From BOG-931 sp963761525 (GTDB lineage Bacteria; Pseudomonadota; Alphaproteobacteria; Rhizobiales; Xanthobacteraceae): a stretch of DNA of 64,000 nucleotides. Under the pieces are notes generated by a model. That model saw nothing but the letters and a program-made list of their open reading frames with translations, searched no databases and had not been told where the DNA came from. Numbering within the stretch: the first letter of the stretch is position 1; each line of letters begins with the position of its first letter. The DNA is taken from positions 1,426,001 through 1,490,000 of the forward strand of contig CAVXHG010000008.1 in the NCBI GenBank assembly GCA_963761525.1. The letters are read 5' to 3'. Made by a program: the position numbers and the translations under genes. This document shows, one piece after another, positions 37,633 through 47,201 of the stretch.

Positions 37633-39330
37633 ATGAAAAACTATATGGACGGCGGGGAAGCGATCCTAGAAGCGTTTCGCAAGCTCAAGATCGACTACAT
37701 CCTGTCATCGCCTGGTTCGGAATGGTCTCCGGTTTGGGAAGCGCTGGTGCGGCAAAAGACCGGCAATCACGCAGGCCCCACCTATATCGATTGCTGGCAT
37801 GAGACACTCGCCGTCAATATGGCCACCGGCTACACCCTGATGACGGGCCGTCCGCAAGCCGTCCTGGTGCACGCCGGCGTCGGTCTGCTTCAGGGCAGCA
37901 TGGGCGTGCACGGTGCGCTGCAATCCGAAGTCCCGATGATCGTGATGTCAGGCGAGTCCTCTACCGTCGGCGAGGACCCGAACCTGCCGATCGAGCAACA
38001 ATGGTACGGTGGTTTGAGCGTCGGCGGCATCGAACGCTTCGTCGAGAACATCACCAAATCGGCACGGCCGGTGACGAGCCCGTTTACGCTCTACGAGCAG
38101 GTGATTCGTGCCGGCGAGATGTCGCAGCGCACACCGCGCGGGCCGATCTATCTCAATGTCGCGCTCGAGCACATGCTGCACGACTGGACGCCGCCTGAGA
38201 ATGATCGCGACGTGCCCTTCGCCCCGAAAGTCGAGGCGCATCCGAGCGAAGTGGCGAAGGTCGCCGATCTTTTGCTCAAGGCCAAAAATCCGGTTGTCGT
38301 TGCCGAGCAGTCGGGCCGTGATCCCGCAGCCTTCAAGGCTCTAATCGAACTCGCCGACCTTCTTGCGATCCCGGTGATGTGGGGCCGTGTCGCCAACTTC
38401 GCCAATTTCCCGACCGATCATCCGCTCTATCTCGGGGTCGCCAGTTACGAGCACTTGAAAGATGCCGATCTGGTGTTGCTCGTCGGCGGCCGTGCGCCCT
38501 GGTATCCGCCGCACACCAAGCCAACCAAGGGCAAGATTGTCGCGATCAACGATAATCAGTTCAAAGGCCACATGATCTATCAGAACCTGCACGCCGATGC
38601 GTATCTCGAAGGCGACATCGCGGCCGCGTTGCAGGCGCTGACGGCGGCGGCGCGTTCGGCAAAGGTCGATGCTGAGGCGGTGAAGGCGCGGCGTGCAAAA
38701 TGGCAAGCCGAGCACGACAAGTTCGCCGCCGGCCTCAAAGCAGAAAAAGCCAAAGCTAATGGCGGGGGCAAAGGGGTTGACCCGCTTTATCTGATCTCAA
38801 CGCTCGCCGACGTCATGCCGGCCGATACCATCTATGTCGACGAAACCATCACGCATGGCCCAATGCTGCGCCAGCACCTGCCCTTCACCAAACCGCAGAG
38901 TTTCTTCCGCGGCTTTGGCGGGCTCGGCCAGGGATTGGGCACCGCGCTCGGCGTGAAGCTCGCAACGAAGGAACGGCCAGTTGCTTTGCTCATTGGCGAT
39001 GGCGGCTTCCTGTACAACCCGGTGATCCAGGCGCTTGGCGCCACCAAGGAGCACAACCTTCCGATCCTGGTCGTGATCTTCAACAACAAAGGCTACATGG
39101 CGATGGAGAAGGGGCACGTCCATCACTACCCGGACGGCGCTGCGGAAAATGCCAAGATGCACCTGGGCTCGCATCTAAACGGCTTCGACTACGACGGCCT
39201 TGGCGCTCATTTCGGTCTGCATGCCGAGCGCGTCGATCAAACGGAAAAACTCAAAGCCGCAATCGAGAATGGACTTAAAGCAGTTCAGGGCGGCACCACC
39301 GCCATCCTCAATGTAATGGTCAGTAAGTAA
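37633..39330 (+). CDS. ThDP-dependent acetolactate-synthase-like enzyme
   Basis: Cytosolic ThDP enzyme of 565 residues with no signal peptide. The activating glutamate is in DCWHETLAVNMATGY, and the ThDP/Mg site is GDGGFLYNP followed by FNNKGYMAM. The middle domain begins near AKNPVVVAEQSG. ATG 37633 follows GGGACGGA; the frame is open 15 codons further upstream without support. It is more distant from the two other ThDP enzymes in this window (27550, 44508) than those are from each other. It lies between epmB and epmA, opposite in strand to both, and overlaps epmA's 3' end by 11 bases. Confidence 0.87.
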   Translation: MKNYMDGGEAILEAFRKLKIDYILSSPGSEWSPVWEALVRQKTGNHAGPTYIDCWHETLAVNMATGYTLMTGRPQAVLVHAGVGLLQGSMGVHGALQSEVPMIVMSGESSTVGEDPNLPIEQQWYGGLSVGGIERFVENITKSARPVTSPFTLYEQVIRAGEMSQRTPRGPIYLNVALEHMLHDWTPPENDRDVPFAPKVEAHPSEVAKVADLLLKAKNPVVVAEQSGRDPAAFKALIELADLLAIPVMWGRVANFANFPTDHPLYLGVASYEHLKDADLVLLVGGRAPWYPPHTKPTKGKIVAINDNQFKGHMIYQNLHADAYLEGDIAAALQALTAAARSAKVDAEAVKARRAKWQAEHDKFAAGLKAEKAKANGGGKGVDPLYLISTLADVMPADTIYVDETITHGPMLRQHLPFTKPQSFFRGFGGLGQGLGTALGVKLATKERPVALLIGDGGFLYNPVIQALGATKEHNLPILVVIFNNKGYMAMEKGHVHHYPDGAAENAKMHLGSHLNGFDYDGLGAHFGLHAERVDQTEKLKAAIENGLKAVQGGTTAILNVMVSK

Positions 39331-40369
39331 GCGGTGTCCACACCACCTGGTCGATGCGCGCGGCTCCGGTCGCGAGCATGACCAGCCGATCCAGACCCAG
39401 CGCGATGCCGCTCGCCTGCGGCATCATCGCGAGCGCGTCGAGAAAATCCTCGTCAATCGGATAGCGCTCGCCGTAAATGCGCTGCTTCTCCGCCATCTCC
39501 TGCTCAAGCCGTCGGCGTTGCTCGGTCGCATCGGTAAGCTCGCCAAATCCGTTGGCAAGCTCCACACCACAAACATAAAGCTCGAACCGCTCGGCGATGC
39601 GTGGATCGCACGATGGCTTCGCAAGCGCCGCCTGCACCGAAGGATATTCGTCGAGAATGGTCGCCCGCCCGATGCCAAGCTCGTGCTCGACGCGCTCGAC
39701 CAGCACGCGGCTGAAAATGTCGCCCCAAGTGTCATCATCGGCGATGCGGATGCCGGAGGCTTGCGCAGCCTTCGCCAACAGGCTGCGGTCGGGGTTTCCG
39801 TCCGGCAGGGTCGCCAACAGATCGATACCAGCGAATCTCGCAAACGCGTCGGCGACCGTGAGCCGCTGTGGCGTGGCGAACGGATCAGCGGTACGGCCGC
39901 GAAAGCTGAACTGCGTCGTGCCGGCTGCCTTGGCCGCTGCGGACAACAGCGCGGCGCAATCTTCCATCAGCTTCTGATAAGGCTCTTCCACGCGATACCA
40001 CTCGACCAGCGTAAATTCCGGATGATGCAGCGCGCCGCGCTCACGGTTGCGAAATACTTTGGCGAACTCGACGATCCGGCGCTCGCCGGCCGCCAACAGT
40101 TTTTTGCAGGCGAACTCCGGTGACGTTCGCAGAAAAAGTTCCTCGCTCGACCCGTCGGGCGCTGTCAGCGAGGTCGCAAAAGCATGAAGGTGGGTCTCGT
40201 TACCGGGCGAGACCTGAAGCGCGCCGGTCTCGACCTCAAGAAATCCCTGAGCCGCGAACCATGAGCGTAGCGCCGCCACAATCTGCCCGCGCGCCAATAG
40301 CGCCGGCCGCCGGTCGGCGTGGACATGGGGAGCCCAAAAGGGCGAGGAACCGGGCGATCTTTCGGCCAT
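39320..40369 (-). CDS. epmA: EF-P lysine aminoacylase (PoxA/GenX)
   Basis: Class II lysyl-tRNA-synthetase catalytic core without the anticodon domain, 349 residues, which attaches (R)-beta-lysine to EF-P. Motif 2 is FRNRERGALHHPEFT with LVEWYR after it, and motif 3 is GIALGLDRLVML near the C-terminus. ELANGFGELTDATEQ is the amino-acid-binding loop. It is divergent from efp with 98 bases between the starts. Confidence 0.93.
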   Translation of the reverse strand: MAERSPGSSPFWAPHVHADRRPALLARGQIVAALRSWFAAQGFLEVETGALQVSPGNETHLHAFATSLTAPDGSSEELFLRTSPEFACKKLLAAGERRIVEFAKVFRNRERGALHHPEFTLVEWYRVEEPYQKLMEDCAALLSAAAKAAGTTQFSFRGRTADPFATPQRLTVADAFARFAGIDLLATLPDGNPDRSLLAKAAQASGIRIADDDTWGDIFSRVLVERVEHELGIGRATILDEYPSVQAALAKPSCDPRIAERFELYVCGVELANGFGELTDATEQRRRLEQEMAEKQRIYGERYPIDEDFLDALAMMPQASGIALGLDRLVMLATGAARIDQVVWTPLTY

Positions 40370-40467
40370 GACCTTGTCCGCGGACGACAGAAAAAATACC
40401 TAGCTTAGGGGCTCAGGATCGGTATGTTGCGCCCGGAATCCCTTCCAAGACTTAAGGAATAAGTCCC

Positions 40468-41034
40468 GTGAAAGTCATCGCCAGCTCGCTCCGAAAAGGC
40501 AATATCGTTGATATCGACGGCAAGCTCGGGGTCATCGTGACCATCGAGAGCATCCATCCTGGTAAGGGCACCCCCGTTACCCAGATGGACGTCCGCCGCA
40601 TCGCCGATGGCGTGAAAGTGGCTCTACGGTACAAAACCACCGATCAGGTCGAGCGCGCTTTCGTCGAGGATAACAAGTTCCAGTTCATGTATCAGGACGG
40701 CGAAGGCTTCCATTTCATGAATATGGAGAACTATGAGCAGGTCGCCCTGAACGAGGACATCATCGGCGACCAAGCGGCTTATTTGCACCCTGAAATGGAA
40801 GTCACCATCAGCCTGCACGAGGGCAATCCGGTCTCCATCGAGTTGCCGCAAAAAGTCATCCTCGAAGTAACCGAGACCGAACCGAGCGTGAGGGGCCAGA
40901 CCGCCGCGTCGTCCTATAAGCCTGCTACGCTCTCGAACGGCGTGCGCACCATGGTGCCTGCTTTTGTCGGCACCGGTACGAAGATCGTCGTGATGACCGT
41001 TGACGGCAGCTACGTTGAACGGGCCAAAGACTGA
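40468..41034 (+). CDS. efp: Translation elongation factor P
   Basis: EF-P of 188 residues with the usual three domains, which relieves ribosome stalling at polyproline. The modified lysine is K33 in HPGKGTP, the loop form used with EpmA/EpmB modification, both of which are encoded nearby. The C-terminal domain ends normally in GSYVERAKD. The sequence is complete and free of breaks. Confidence 0.96.
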   Translation: MKVIASSLRKGNIVDIDGKLGVIVTIESIHPGKGTPVTQMDVRRIADGVKVALRYKTTDQVERAFVEDNKFQFMYQDGEGFHFMNMENYEQVALNEDIIGDQAAYLHPEMEVTISLHEGNPVSIELPQKVILEVTETEPSVRGQTAASSYKPATLSNGVRTMVPAFVGTGTKIVVMTVDGSYVERAKD

Positions 41035-41212
41035 GCGCGAACCGCAAGATCAGGCGCGGTCACGCGATTTATACGCCGCACCCTGAACATCCATTCATCG
41101 GCGGCGTCGTTAGCTTCAGATTTTCTTGATCGGGACGGTCTTCGGGCACCAGCGCGCTTGGCAGGAGGCGCGTTGGTAGCGATAGTATCGCGTTCGAGCC
41201 TGGAATTGATCC

Positions 41213-42196
41213 GTGCCCAACGTGCCACGCGTTCCCCGTCACATTCATGCCGGCTACGGCGCGGCAGCGCTCGTGTGCACGTTGCTGTTCTGCTCCGCGC
41301 ATGCCGCGTCGAGCGAAACGTGCAAGCCGCGGCACCCGCTGCCGACAATCAATCTGAAGGACATGGGTGTCTGCGACTTTAATCTGGATTCTCTGTCCTA
41401 TCGCGGCACGCCTGAAGAACAGGCCAAATGCCTGATGCGCGGCGAAGACCAGAGCCGCAATCTCGGCCCGCCGATGGAAAATCTCCCCGACGCGTTGGCC
41501 AGCCGCGTCGGCCGCGATACCGGCTTGCCGACGCGCGAGACGCTTAGCACTTACCTGTCGAAGCAGGATCTGGAATGGACGCTTGCCGTCAATCTCTGGC
41601 AGCCGGTTTCTCACGCCGAAGATAATAATCCGGATGCGCCGCTCGCGACCTATTTCGTAATCCATGACACCAGCGGCCCGAATTACGGCCGCCGCGATTT
41701 TCCCGACGACATCAACTCCACGAGCAAAATAAACAACCTGAACAATTTTTCTTGCGCCGATGGCTGGGGCGTCGCGCACGTCGTCGTCAATCGTTCCGGC
41801 GACATGCTGCTCAACCACGATTTCGCAACACCGTGGCGCGAAACAAAGTTCGAGCGCGCGGTTGATTTTGTCGGCACGCTAAAGGGACTGTTCCTGCATG
41901 TGGAGATGATCCAGCCACGGCGTAGCGCACCCGGACACAGCCGTTACAACGACGCGCAGCCGCCAAGTCCAGCCTTCACTACGGCGCAATACGATCGGTT
42001 GGCCCTACTCTACACCGTCGCCAGCGTACGCGCCGGGCACTGGCTAATTCCCGCCTATCACGCCGCGATCGACGCCGGCATTCGCGATGGGCACGACGAT
42101 CCGAGGGGCTTCGACCCCGAAACTTTCGGGAATAGCTTGACGCTGTTGATGGAGCGGCTGCAAGGCCCCGAAGCGGCACAGGCCGCGCCGCAATAG
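41213..42196 (+). CDS. Exported amidase-like peptidoglycan hydrolase
   Basis: Exported protein of 327 residues with an N-terminal signal region (hydrophobic about 17-31, ending AHAASS). The middle (about 143-245) resembles N-acetylmuramoyl-L-alanine amidases: ATYFVIHDTSGP gives the first zinc histidine, and a later GLFLHVEMI and HSRYND supply possible further ligands. The first 100 residues contain three cysteines and no known domain. It is followed 11 bases later by an M23 peptidase and then an MltB remnant, so this is a cell-wall hydrolase group. The exact bond cut is not certain. Confidence 0.72.
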   Translation: MPNVPRVPRHIHAGYGAAALVCTLLFCSAHAASSETCKPRHPLPTINLKDMGVCDFNLDSLSYRGTPEEQAKCLMRGEDQSRNLGPPMENLPDALASRVGRDTGLPTRETLSTYLSKQDLEWTLAVNLWQPVSHAEDNNPDAPLATYFVIHDTSGPNYGRRDFPDDINSTSKINNLNNFSCADGWGVAHVVVNRSGDMLLNHDFATPWRETKFERAVDFVGTLKGLFLHVEMIQPRRSAPGHSRYNDAQPPSPAFTTAQYDRLALLYTVASVRAGHWLIPAYHAAIDAGIRDGHDDPRGFDPETFGNSLTLLMERLQGPEAAQAAPQ

Positions 42197-42207
42197 CAAT
42201 CGCTTCA

Positions 42208-44181
42208 ATGCCATCCTTGCGCGCCACATTAAAAGCCGCCGTTCTGGCAGGCCTCGTCGTGGCGTCTCCCGCCATCGCGCAAGAACCCGCTCCAGGCCCG
42301 GCGCCGGAACCAACGCACGAACTTGCGCAAGAACTTGCACCACCGCCCACACCAGAAATGAAGCTTCCGCGAATTTCAATATCCGAGGTGGATTGGACGT
42401 CAGTACGGACGGCACTCGCCAGCTTCGACACCCTCGCCTCACACGATAACGAAACCGATGTACTGACGCGGCTTAACACCGTAACAGCAAAAGCTTTTGC
42501 AGATATCGCGACGAGCCCTGTCCCGGTGTTGCTGCCGTTCGACACCGCGGCCTACCTGCGCGACGCTGCCCAAGGCAACGGCGCGCAAGCCAACAGCGCC
42601 CAGGCCAACGCCGGCGACGTCGCTAAATATCTTTCGGGCTTCACCAGCGTACCGATATTTTTTCCGGGTCCATCCGGATACGACGCTCTCATTTCGCTGC
42701 GGCCCGGCACGCCCGGCCTCAATCTTTCCTTTGCAAAACCGGTCGAAGTGGAGATGACCGGCTCAGCGTTCGTGTACGAACTCGACGGTCCGGCAATTCC
42801 ACAAGGCGTACCGGTGCCGCAACTCGATACGCAATTCCCCGGCATTCGCCGCTCGCTTGTTGAAAGCCGAGTTCGCTATACCTTCGTACGCTTTGGCGTT
42901 CCCTATGTTGTTGCGATCCTTTGCTTCGACGGGCCGCCGAGCGCGCGCCGCTTATCTTGTCGCGAAGCCGACAAAGTGGCGCTTCGCTTTCTTGGTGCGC
43001 TCAACATTGTCGGCGGCGCACCGCAGGCCGGCGCACCAAGCCTTGAGCCGCGAACCATCGTTCGGCCGGCGGCGGTGTCTCCCGACTTCACCTATTTCGC
43101 ACCGGGCGATCTCATTCCCGGCACCGGCGTGCACGGCCAATCCGGCCGCGCCAATTCGACGGTCTACGCGAAAATCCGGTTTCCATTGGCACAACCGCCT
43201 GCCTACGCCGTCTCGCAATCATTCATGAACTGGGGCAATTGCGATCTTACCGGCCGGGTCGGCCTCGGCGGCCGCGGCGATAACGAAACCTATCACTGCA
43301 AGGTGAACGACAAACCGCTGGTCAACGACAAGTCGAAAAACTTCGCTTATCCATGGCGCGATAATTTTTGCGAACATCGGACCTACGAAGTCGGCCAATG
43401 TCCTGCGGGGGTCGGCCATCAAGGTCAGGACATCCGTCCCGCCACTTGTCTCGAGCGCGATCCCGCCGCCGGACGCTGCGAGCCCTACCAGGAAGATGTC
43501 GTGGCCGTGAGCGATGGTGTGCTGATGCGTTCGCCAGGCGACCTCGCGCTGTATCTTTTGATCGACAAACCGGGCGAGCACGTCCGCGTCCGTTATCTGC
43601 ACATGAATCCGAAAATGCTCGACACTGCCGGCATGGTCACCGGACGCAAGGTCGTCGAAGGCGAAGTACTGGGGGCCGTCGGTGAATACGGGAGTTCGGA
43701 AAGCGGCACCAGCTATCACTTGCACTTCGACGCACAGTTGCCGACCCGTGCTGGATGGGTATTTTTCAATCCGTATATGACTCTTGTTGCGTCCTATGAA
43801 CGGCTGATTGGCGCCCGCGGCCAAGTGGTCAATGACACGAAGGTCGCTTCGTCATCGCCGGCCGACAGCGCTAAGTCCGCTGCTGTGCCGGTAGCAACGC
43901 CGGCTGAAACACCCCAATCGCCAACGTCCGATGCTATCGTGGCGTCTGAGAAAGAATCGCCCGCCGCCAAACAGGCAAAGAACGACAGTGATAGCACCGA
44001 GCATTGCACGACGATCGTTTATCGGCGGCATCGCCGGCGCGTTTGCCACATCGATGCTGCCAGAGCGGCCGCGGGCGGAGATCGCGTTCGATCAGTGGAT
44101 AGCGGCGTCCCGGAGCAAAGCCCTCGCGCGCGGCGTCACGGACGATACGTACACGCGCGTCGTGGAGGGACTTCGTCCTGA
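42208..44181 (+). CDS. Exported M23-family metallopeptidase
   Basis: Protein of 657 residues. A signal peptide (1-24) is followed by a proline-rich linker and a long N-terminal region. The lysostaphin-like zinc peptidase domain at about 435-530 shows GHQGQDI with the first His/Asp ligands, HVRVRYLHMN, and the HxH ligand pair in SYHLHFDAQ. From about 43988 the same bases also encode the start of the MltB remnant in another frame. The last 64 residues (arginine-rich) may be natural tail or read-through after loss of an earlier stop. Confidence 0.85.
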   Translation: MPSLRATLKAAVLAGLVVASPAIAQEPAPGPAPEPTHELAQELAPPPTPEMKLPRISISEVDWTSVRTALASFDTLASHDNETDVLTRLNTVTAKAFADIATSPVPVLLPFDTAAYLRDAAQGNGAQANSAQANAGDVAKYLSGFTSVPIFFPGPSGYDALISLRPGTPGLNLSFAKPVEVEMTGSAFVYELDGPAIPQGVPVPQLDTQFPGIRRSLVESRVRYTFVRFGVPYVVAILCFDGPPSARRLSCREADKVALRFLGALNIVGGAPQAGAPSLEPRTIVRPAAVSPDFTYFAPGDLIPGTGVHGQSGRANSTVYAKIRFPLAQPPAYAVSQSFMNWGNCDLTGRVGLGGRGDNETYHCKVNDKPLVNDKSKNFAYPWRDNFCEHRTYEVGQCPAGVGHQGQDIRPATCLERDPAAGRCEPYQEDVVAVSDGVLMRSPGDLALYLLIDKPGEHVRVRYLHMNPKMLDTAGMVTGRKVVEGEVLGAVGEYGSSESGTSYHLHFDAQLPTRAGWVFFNPYMTLVASYERLIGARGQVVNDTKVASSSPADSAKSAAVPVATPAETPQSPTSDAIVASEKESPAAKQAKNDSDSTEHCTTIVYRRHRRRVCHIDAARAAAGGDRVRSVDSGVPEQSPRARRHGRYVHARRGGTSS

Positions 44182-44451
44182 TACGACCGGGCCCGAAGCG
44201 ATCCACAATCAGCCCGAATTCACGCAAAAGCTCTGGCACTATCTCAACCGCGTCCGGCCGCAACGCTCGCCGAAATCGAGGAAATCCAACAGCGGCTCAC
44301 CGCACTCGGCTTTGATACCGGCGGCGCCGATGGCCGCATCGGCGGTGCGACCACGGCGGCGGTGCAAAACTTCCAGCACAAGGCCGGAATCTCGCCCGCC
44401 GATGGCTATCCGGGAGTGAGACTTCTCGCCCGGTTGCGCAAGGGCTCATGA
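43988..44451 (+). pseudogene. mltB: Lytic transglycosylase MltB, internal deletion
   Basis: The frame from GTG 43988 has a signal peptide (RRSFIGGIAGAFA) and the N-terminal MltB segment FDQWIAASRSKALARGV, then HNQPEFTQKLWHYLNRV. Near 44252 this ends and another frame begins with AEIEEIQQRLTALGFD and ends GVRLLARLRKGS before TGA 44449-44451, the C-terminal peptidoglycan-binding domain. The catalytic domain between, roughly 250 residues, is missing and the join is out of frame. The overlap of 194 bases with the M23 gene is also unusual. Confidence 0.8.
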
Positions 44452-44507
44452 TCCGGTTGGATGCCGCCCCGAAGCCTCCCTTAAGTCCAAAACACAAGGA
44501 AATGCCC

Positions 44508-46313
44508 ATGACGCCGCCCCAATCCGCGACCGCACGCGCGAACGCTGCCGATCCCGCCGTGGCGGGCGTCGAACGACCGAAATCCCTGACCGGCGCCAAT
44601 GCCGCCAGCTTCGGCTCCGATGTGATTGCGGATGCGCTGCGTTCGCTCGACATCCCGTACATTGCGCTGACGCCGGGCGCGAGCTACCGCGGCCTGCACG
44701 ACAGCATCGTCAATTATCTCGGCAATTCGGCGCCACAGATGCTGCTTTGCCTGCATGAAGAAGCTGCGGTCGCCATTGCGCACGGCTATGCAAAGGTCAC
44801 CGGCAAGGCGATGGCGGCTGCAGTACACTCCAATGTCGGCCTCCTCCACGCCTCGATGGCGATGTTCAACGCCTGGTGCGATCGCATGCCGATGATCGTG
44901 CTCGGCGCGACCGGCCCGGTCGATGCCGCGAAGCGCCGGCCGTGGATCGACTGGATTCACACCGCGCGCGATCAGGGCGCGCTGGTCCGCGAATACACCA
45001 AGTGGGATGACCAGCCGGCGTCACCGGCCGCCGCCCGTGAAGCAATTTTGCGCGGCACCTGGATCGCCAACACCGCTCCGCAAGGCCCGGTCTACATCAA
45101 CTTCGACGCCGAGCTGCAAGAGATGAAAGTCTCCGAGCAGCTTCCAGATGTCGAGGTGGCGCGCTACATGCCGCCAGTTGAGGCCGCTGCGTCCGCCGAC
45201 CTTGTGCGCAAAGCAGCGGCGATGCTCAAAGACGCCAAGCAGGTTTTGATCCTTGCTGGCCGTGCGTCGCGCAGCGAAGAAGCCTGGAACGCCCGTGTCG
45301 CACTCGCCGAGGCGCTCAATGCGCGCGTCGTGAGCGATCTGAAGATCGGCGCGAGCTTCCCGACCGATCATCCGCTCTATCTCGGCGCGCCACGCGCCGT
45401 CGCGCCGGAAAGCGTCGAAGGCCTGAAGAATGTCGACGTGGTGCTCAGCCTCGATTGGGTCGATCTCGCCGGCGCCATGCGTTACGCCGGACCGAACCCG
45501 TCAGCGAAGGTAATTCAGATTTCGCTCGACCATCGCATCCACAACGGCTGGAGCATGGACCATCAGGCGCTGCCGCCGGTCGATCTCCTCCTCTCGGCGG
45601 ATCCCGATCTGGTGGTGCCGGAGCTGGTCAAGGAAATCGGCAAGACCTCGAAGCCGCACGCCATGCCGAGTGCCCGCACCATTTCCGACAAGGAGCCGGC
45701 GGGCTTCACCAACGAGAACATCGCGCGGGCGCTCCGCAAGGTGCTTAAAGATCGGCCGGTCACCTTCACGCACCTGCCGCTGTCGTGGGACGACACCTGG
45801 GCGACATTCAAGCACCCGCTCGACTATGTCGGTTCCGACGGTGGCGGCGGTGTTGGCGGCGGTCCGGGAATTTCAGTCGGCGCCGCACTGGCGCTCAAGG
45901 GCTCCGGCCGGCTGCCAATCGCGATCTGCGGCGACGGCGACTTCCTGATGGGCGTCACAGCGGTCTGGACCGCGGTCCACTACAAGATCCCGCTGCTGTT
46001 CGTGCTCGCCAACAACCGCTCGTTCTACAACGACGAACTGCATCAGGAGCGGATGGCGCGCATGCGCAGCCGCCCGGTCGAGAACAAGTGGATCGGCCAG
46101 CGCATGTCCGATCCGGAGGTCGACCTCGCGGCCATGGGCCGCGCCCAGGGCGCTGTCGGCTTCGGCCCGATCACCAATCCCGCCGATCTGCCGGCGGCGC
46201 TGGAAAAGGCCATCGCCGAAGTCGATGCCGGCCGTGTCGCCGTGATCGATGTCCGGGTCGAGCCGGGCTACACAGCGGTCATGACACAAGCGATGACCCG
46301 CTCCGGAAACTGA
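44508..46313 (+). CDS. ThDP-dependent acetolactate-synthase-like enzyme
   Basis: Cytosolic ThDP enzyme of 601 residues. The activating glutamate is in LHEEAAVAIAHGYAK, and the ThDP/Mg site is GDGDFLMGV followed by ANNRSFYND. Long stretches parallel the Tat-exported enzyme at 27550 (for example SYRGLHDSIVNY here, SYRGIHESLINY there; FNAWCDRMP and YNAWCDRVP), but no signal peptide is present. ATG 44508 has AAGGA seven bases upstream. It heads a tight operon with ABC transporter, amidohydrolase and soxC/cytochrome genes, starting the ATPase six bases after its stop. Probably acts on the imported compound or its product. Confidence 0.87.
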   Translation: MTPPQSATARANAADPAVAGVERPKSLTGANAASFGSDVIADALRSLDIPYIALTPGASYRGLHDSIVNYLGNSAPQMLLCLHEEAAVAIAHGYAKVTGKAMAAAVHSNVGLLHASMAMFNAWCDRMPMIVLGATGPVDAAKRRPWIDWIHTARDQGALVREYTKWDDQPASPAAAREAILRGTWIANTAPQGPVYINFDAELQEMKVSEQLPDVEVARYMPPVEAAASADLVRKAAAMLKDAKQVLILAGRASRSEEAWNARVALAEALNARVVSDLKIGASFPTDHPLYLGAPRAVAPESVEGLKNVDVVLSLDWVDLAGAMRYAGPNPSAKVIQISLDHRIHNGWSMDHQALPPVDLLLSADPDLVVPELVKEIGKTSKPHAMPSARTISDKEPAGFTNENIARALRKVLKDRPVTFTHLPLSWDDTWATFKHPLDYVGSDGGGGVGGGPGISVGAALALKGSGRLPIAICGDGDFLMGVTAVWTAVHYKIPLLFVLANNRSFYNDELHQERMARMRSRPVENKWIGQRMSDPEVDLAAMGRAQGAVGFGPITNPADLPAALEKAIAEVDAGRVAVIDVRVEPGYTAVMTQAMTRSGN

Positions 46314-46319
46314 GGCGAG

Positions 46320-47186
46320 ATGGCCCTTGCACTGACGAGCAATCTTGAGACGCCGTTGCCGCAAACAACAAGCGGCAACGGCTTGCTCGTCGTTGACGAC
46401 ATCGCCATGCGGTTTCACACCGGCGAAAGCGACGTCGTCGCGCTCGACAACATATCGTTTACGGTCAACCCCGGCGAGTTTCTGGCGATCATCGGCCCGT
46501 CCGGCTGCGGCAAATCGACTCTGTTCAATATCATCGGCGGCCTACTGCGCACTTATGACGGCAAGGTCACCGTTGCCGGCGAAAAAATATCCGGGCCTCA
46601 CCCTGCCATCGGCATGGTGTTCCAGGAAGAATCGACATTCCCGTGGCGCAACGTCGTCGACAACGTCGCCTTCCCGCTCGAAATATCCGGCATGCCCAAA
46701 CGCGAGCGGATCGAACGAGCGCGGCACTTCGTGTCGATGGTCGGTCTCGACGGTTTCGAGAGGCGTTATCCGGCAGAATTGTCTGGCGGCATGCGCCAGC
46801 GCGTATCCATGGCGCGCACGCTTGCATCGGAGCCGAAGATCTTGCTCATGGACGAGCCGTTCGCGGCGCTCGACGAGCAGACCCGCCTGCTGCTCGGCGA
46901 CAAGGTCTTGCAAATCCAGCAACAGCTTAAGCAGACCACGCTGCTTATCACCCACAATATCACGGAAGCCGTGCAGCTTGCCGACCGCATCCTGGTGATG
47001 ACCTATCGCCCTGGGCGCGTGAAACGCATGGTCGCAATCGATCTGCCGCGGCCGCGGACTTCAGAAATCGTAACAAGCGAGGCGTTCGGACGTTACGTCG
47101 CGCAGATTTGGGGCGACCTTCGCGAAGAGGCGAGCCGCGGGCTAAGCGACAACGAAGCTCGCGCACTGCAAGCAAAAGAACACTAG
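46320..47186 (+). CDS. ABC transporter ATPase, taurine/nitrate/sulfonate type
   Basis: ATPase of 288 residues of the SsuB/TauB/NrtD class. Walker A is GPSGCGKST, the Q-loop is MVFQEESTFPW, signature LSGGMRQRVSMART, Walker B LLMDEPFAALDEQTR and the switch His is in LITHNITEA. An N-terminal extension of about 22 residues precedes the domain. It lies between the ThDP enzyme and an exported amidohydrolase; the two permeases follow at 48269 and 49012. The likely binding protein is on the opposite strand at 51773. Confidence 0.92.
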   Translation: MALALTSNLETPLPQTTSGNGLLVVDDIAMRFHTGESDVVALDNISFTVNPGEFLAIIGPSGCGKSTLFNIIGGLLRTYDGKVTVAGEKISGPHPAIGMVFQEESTFPWRNVVDNVAFPLEISGMPKRERIERARHFVSMVGLDGFERRYPAELSGGMRQRVSMARTLASEPKILLMDEPFAALDEQTRLLLGDKVLQIQQQLKQTTLLITHNITEAVQLADRILVMTYRPGRVKRMVAIDLPRPRTSEIVTSEAFGRYVAQIWGDLREEASRGLSDNEARALQAKEH

Positions 47187-47201
47187 CCGGGAGGAATAAC
47201 G

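Noticed and set aside
41069..41818. Minus-strand open frame of 249 codons
   Set aside because: It is opposite the exported amidase-like gene, which has a signal peptide and family features; this frame has none.
42556..42610. Short repeated codons (GNGAQANSAQANAGD) in the M23 gene as a repeat element
   Set aside because: Only a few imperfect units; ordinary Ala/Asn-rich linker.
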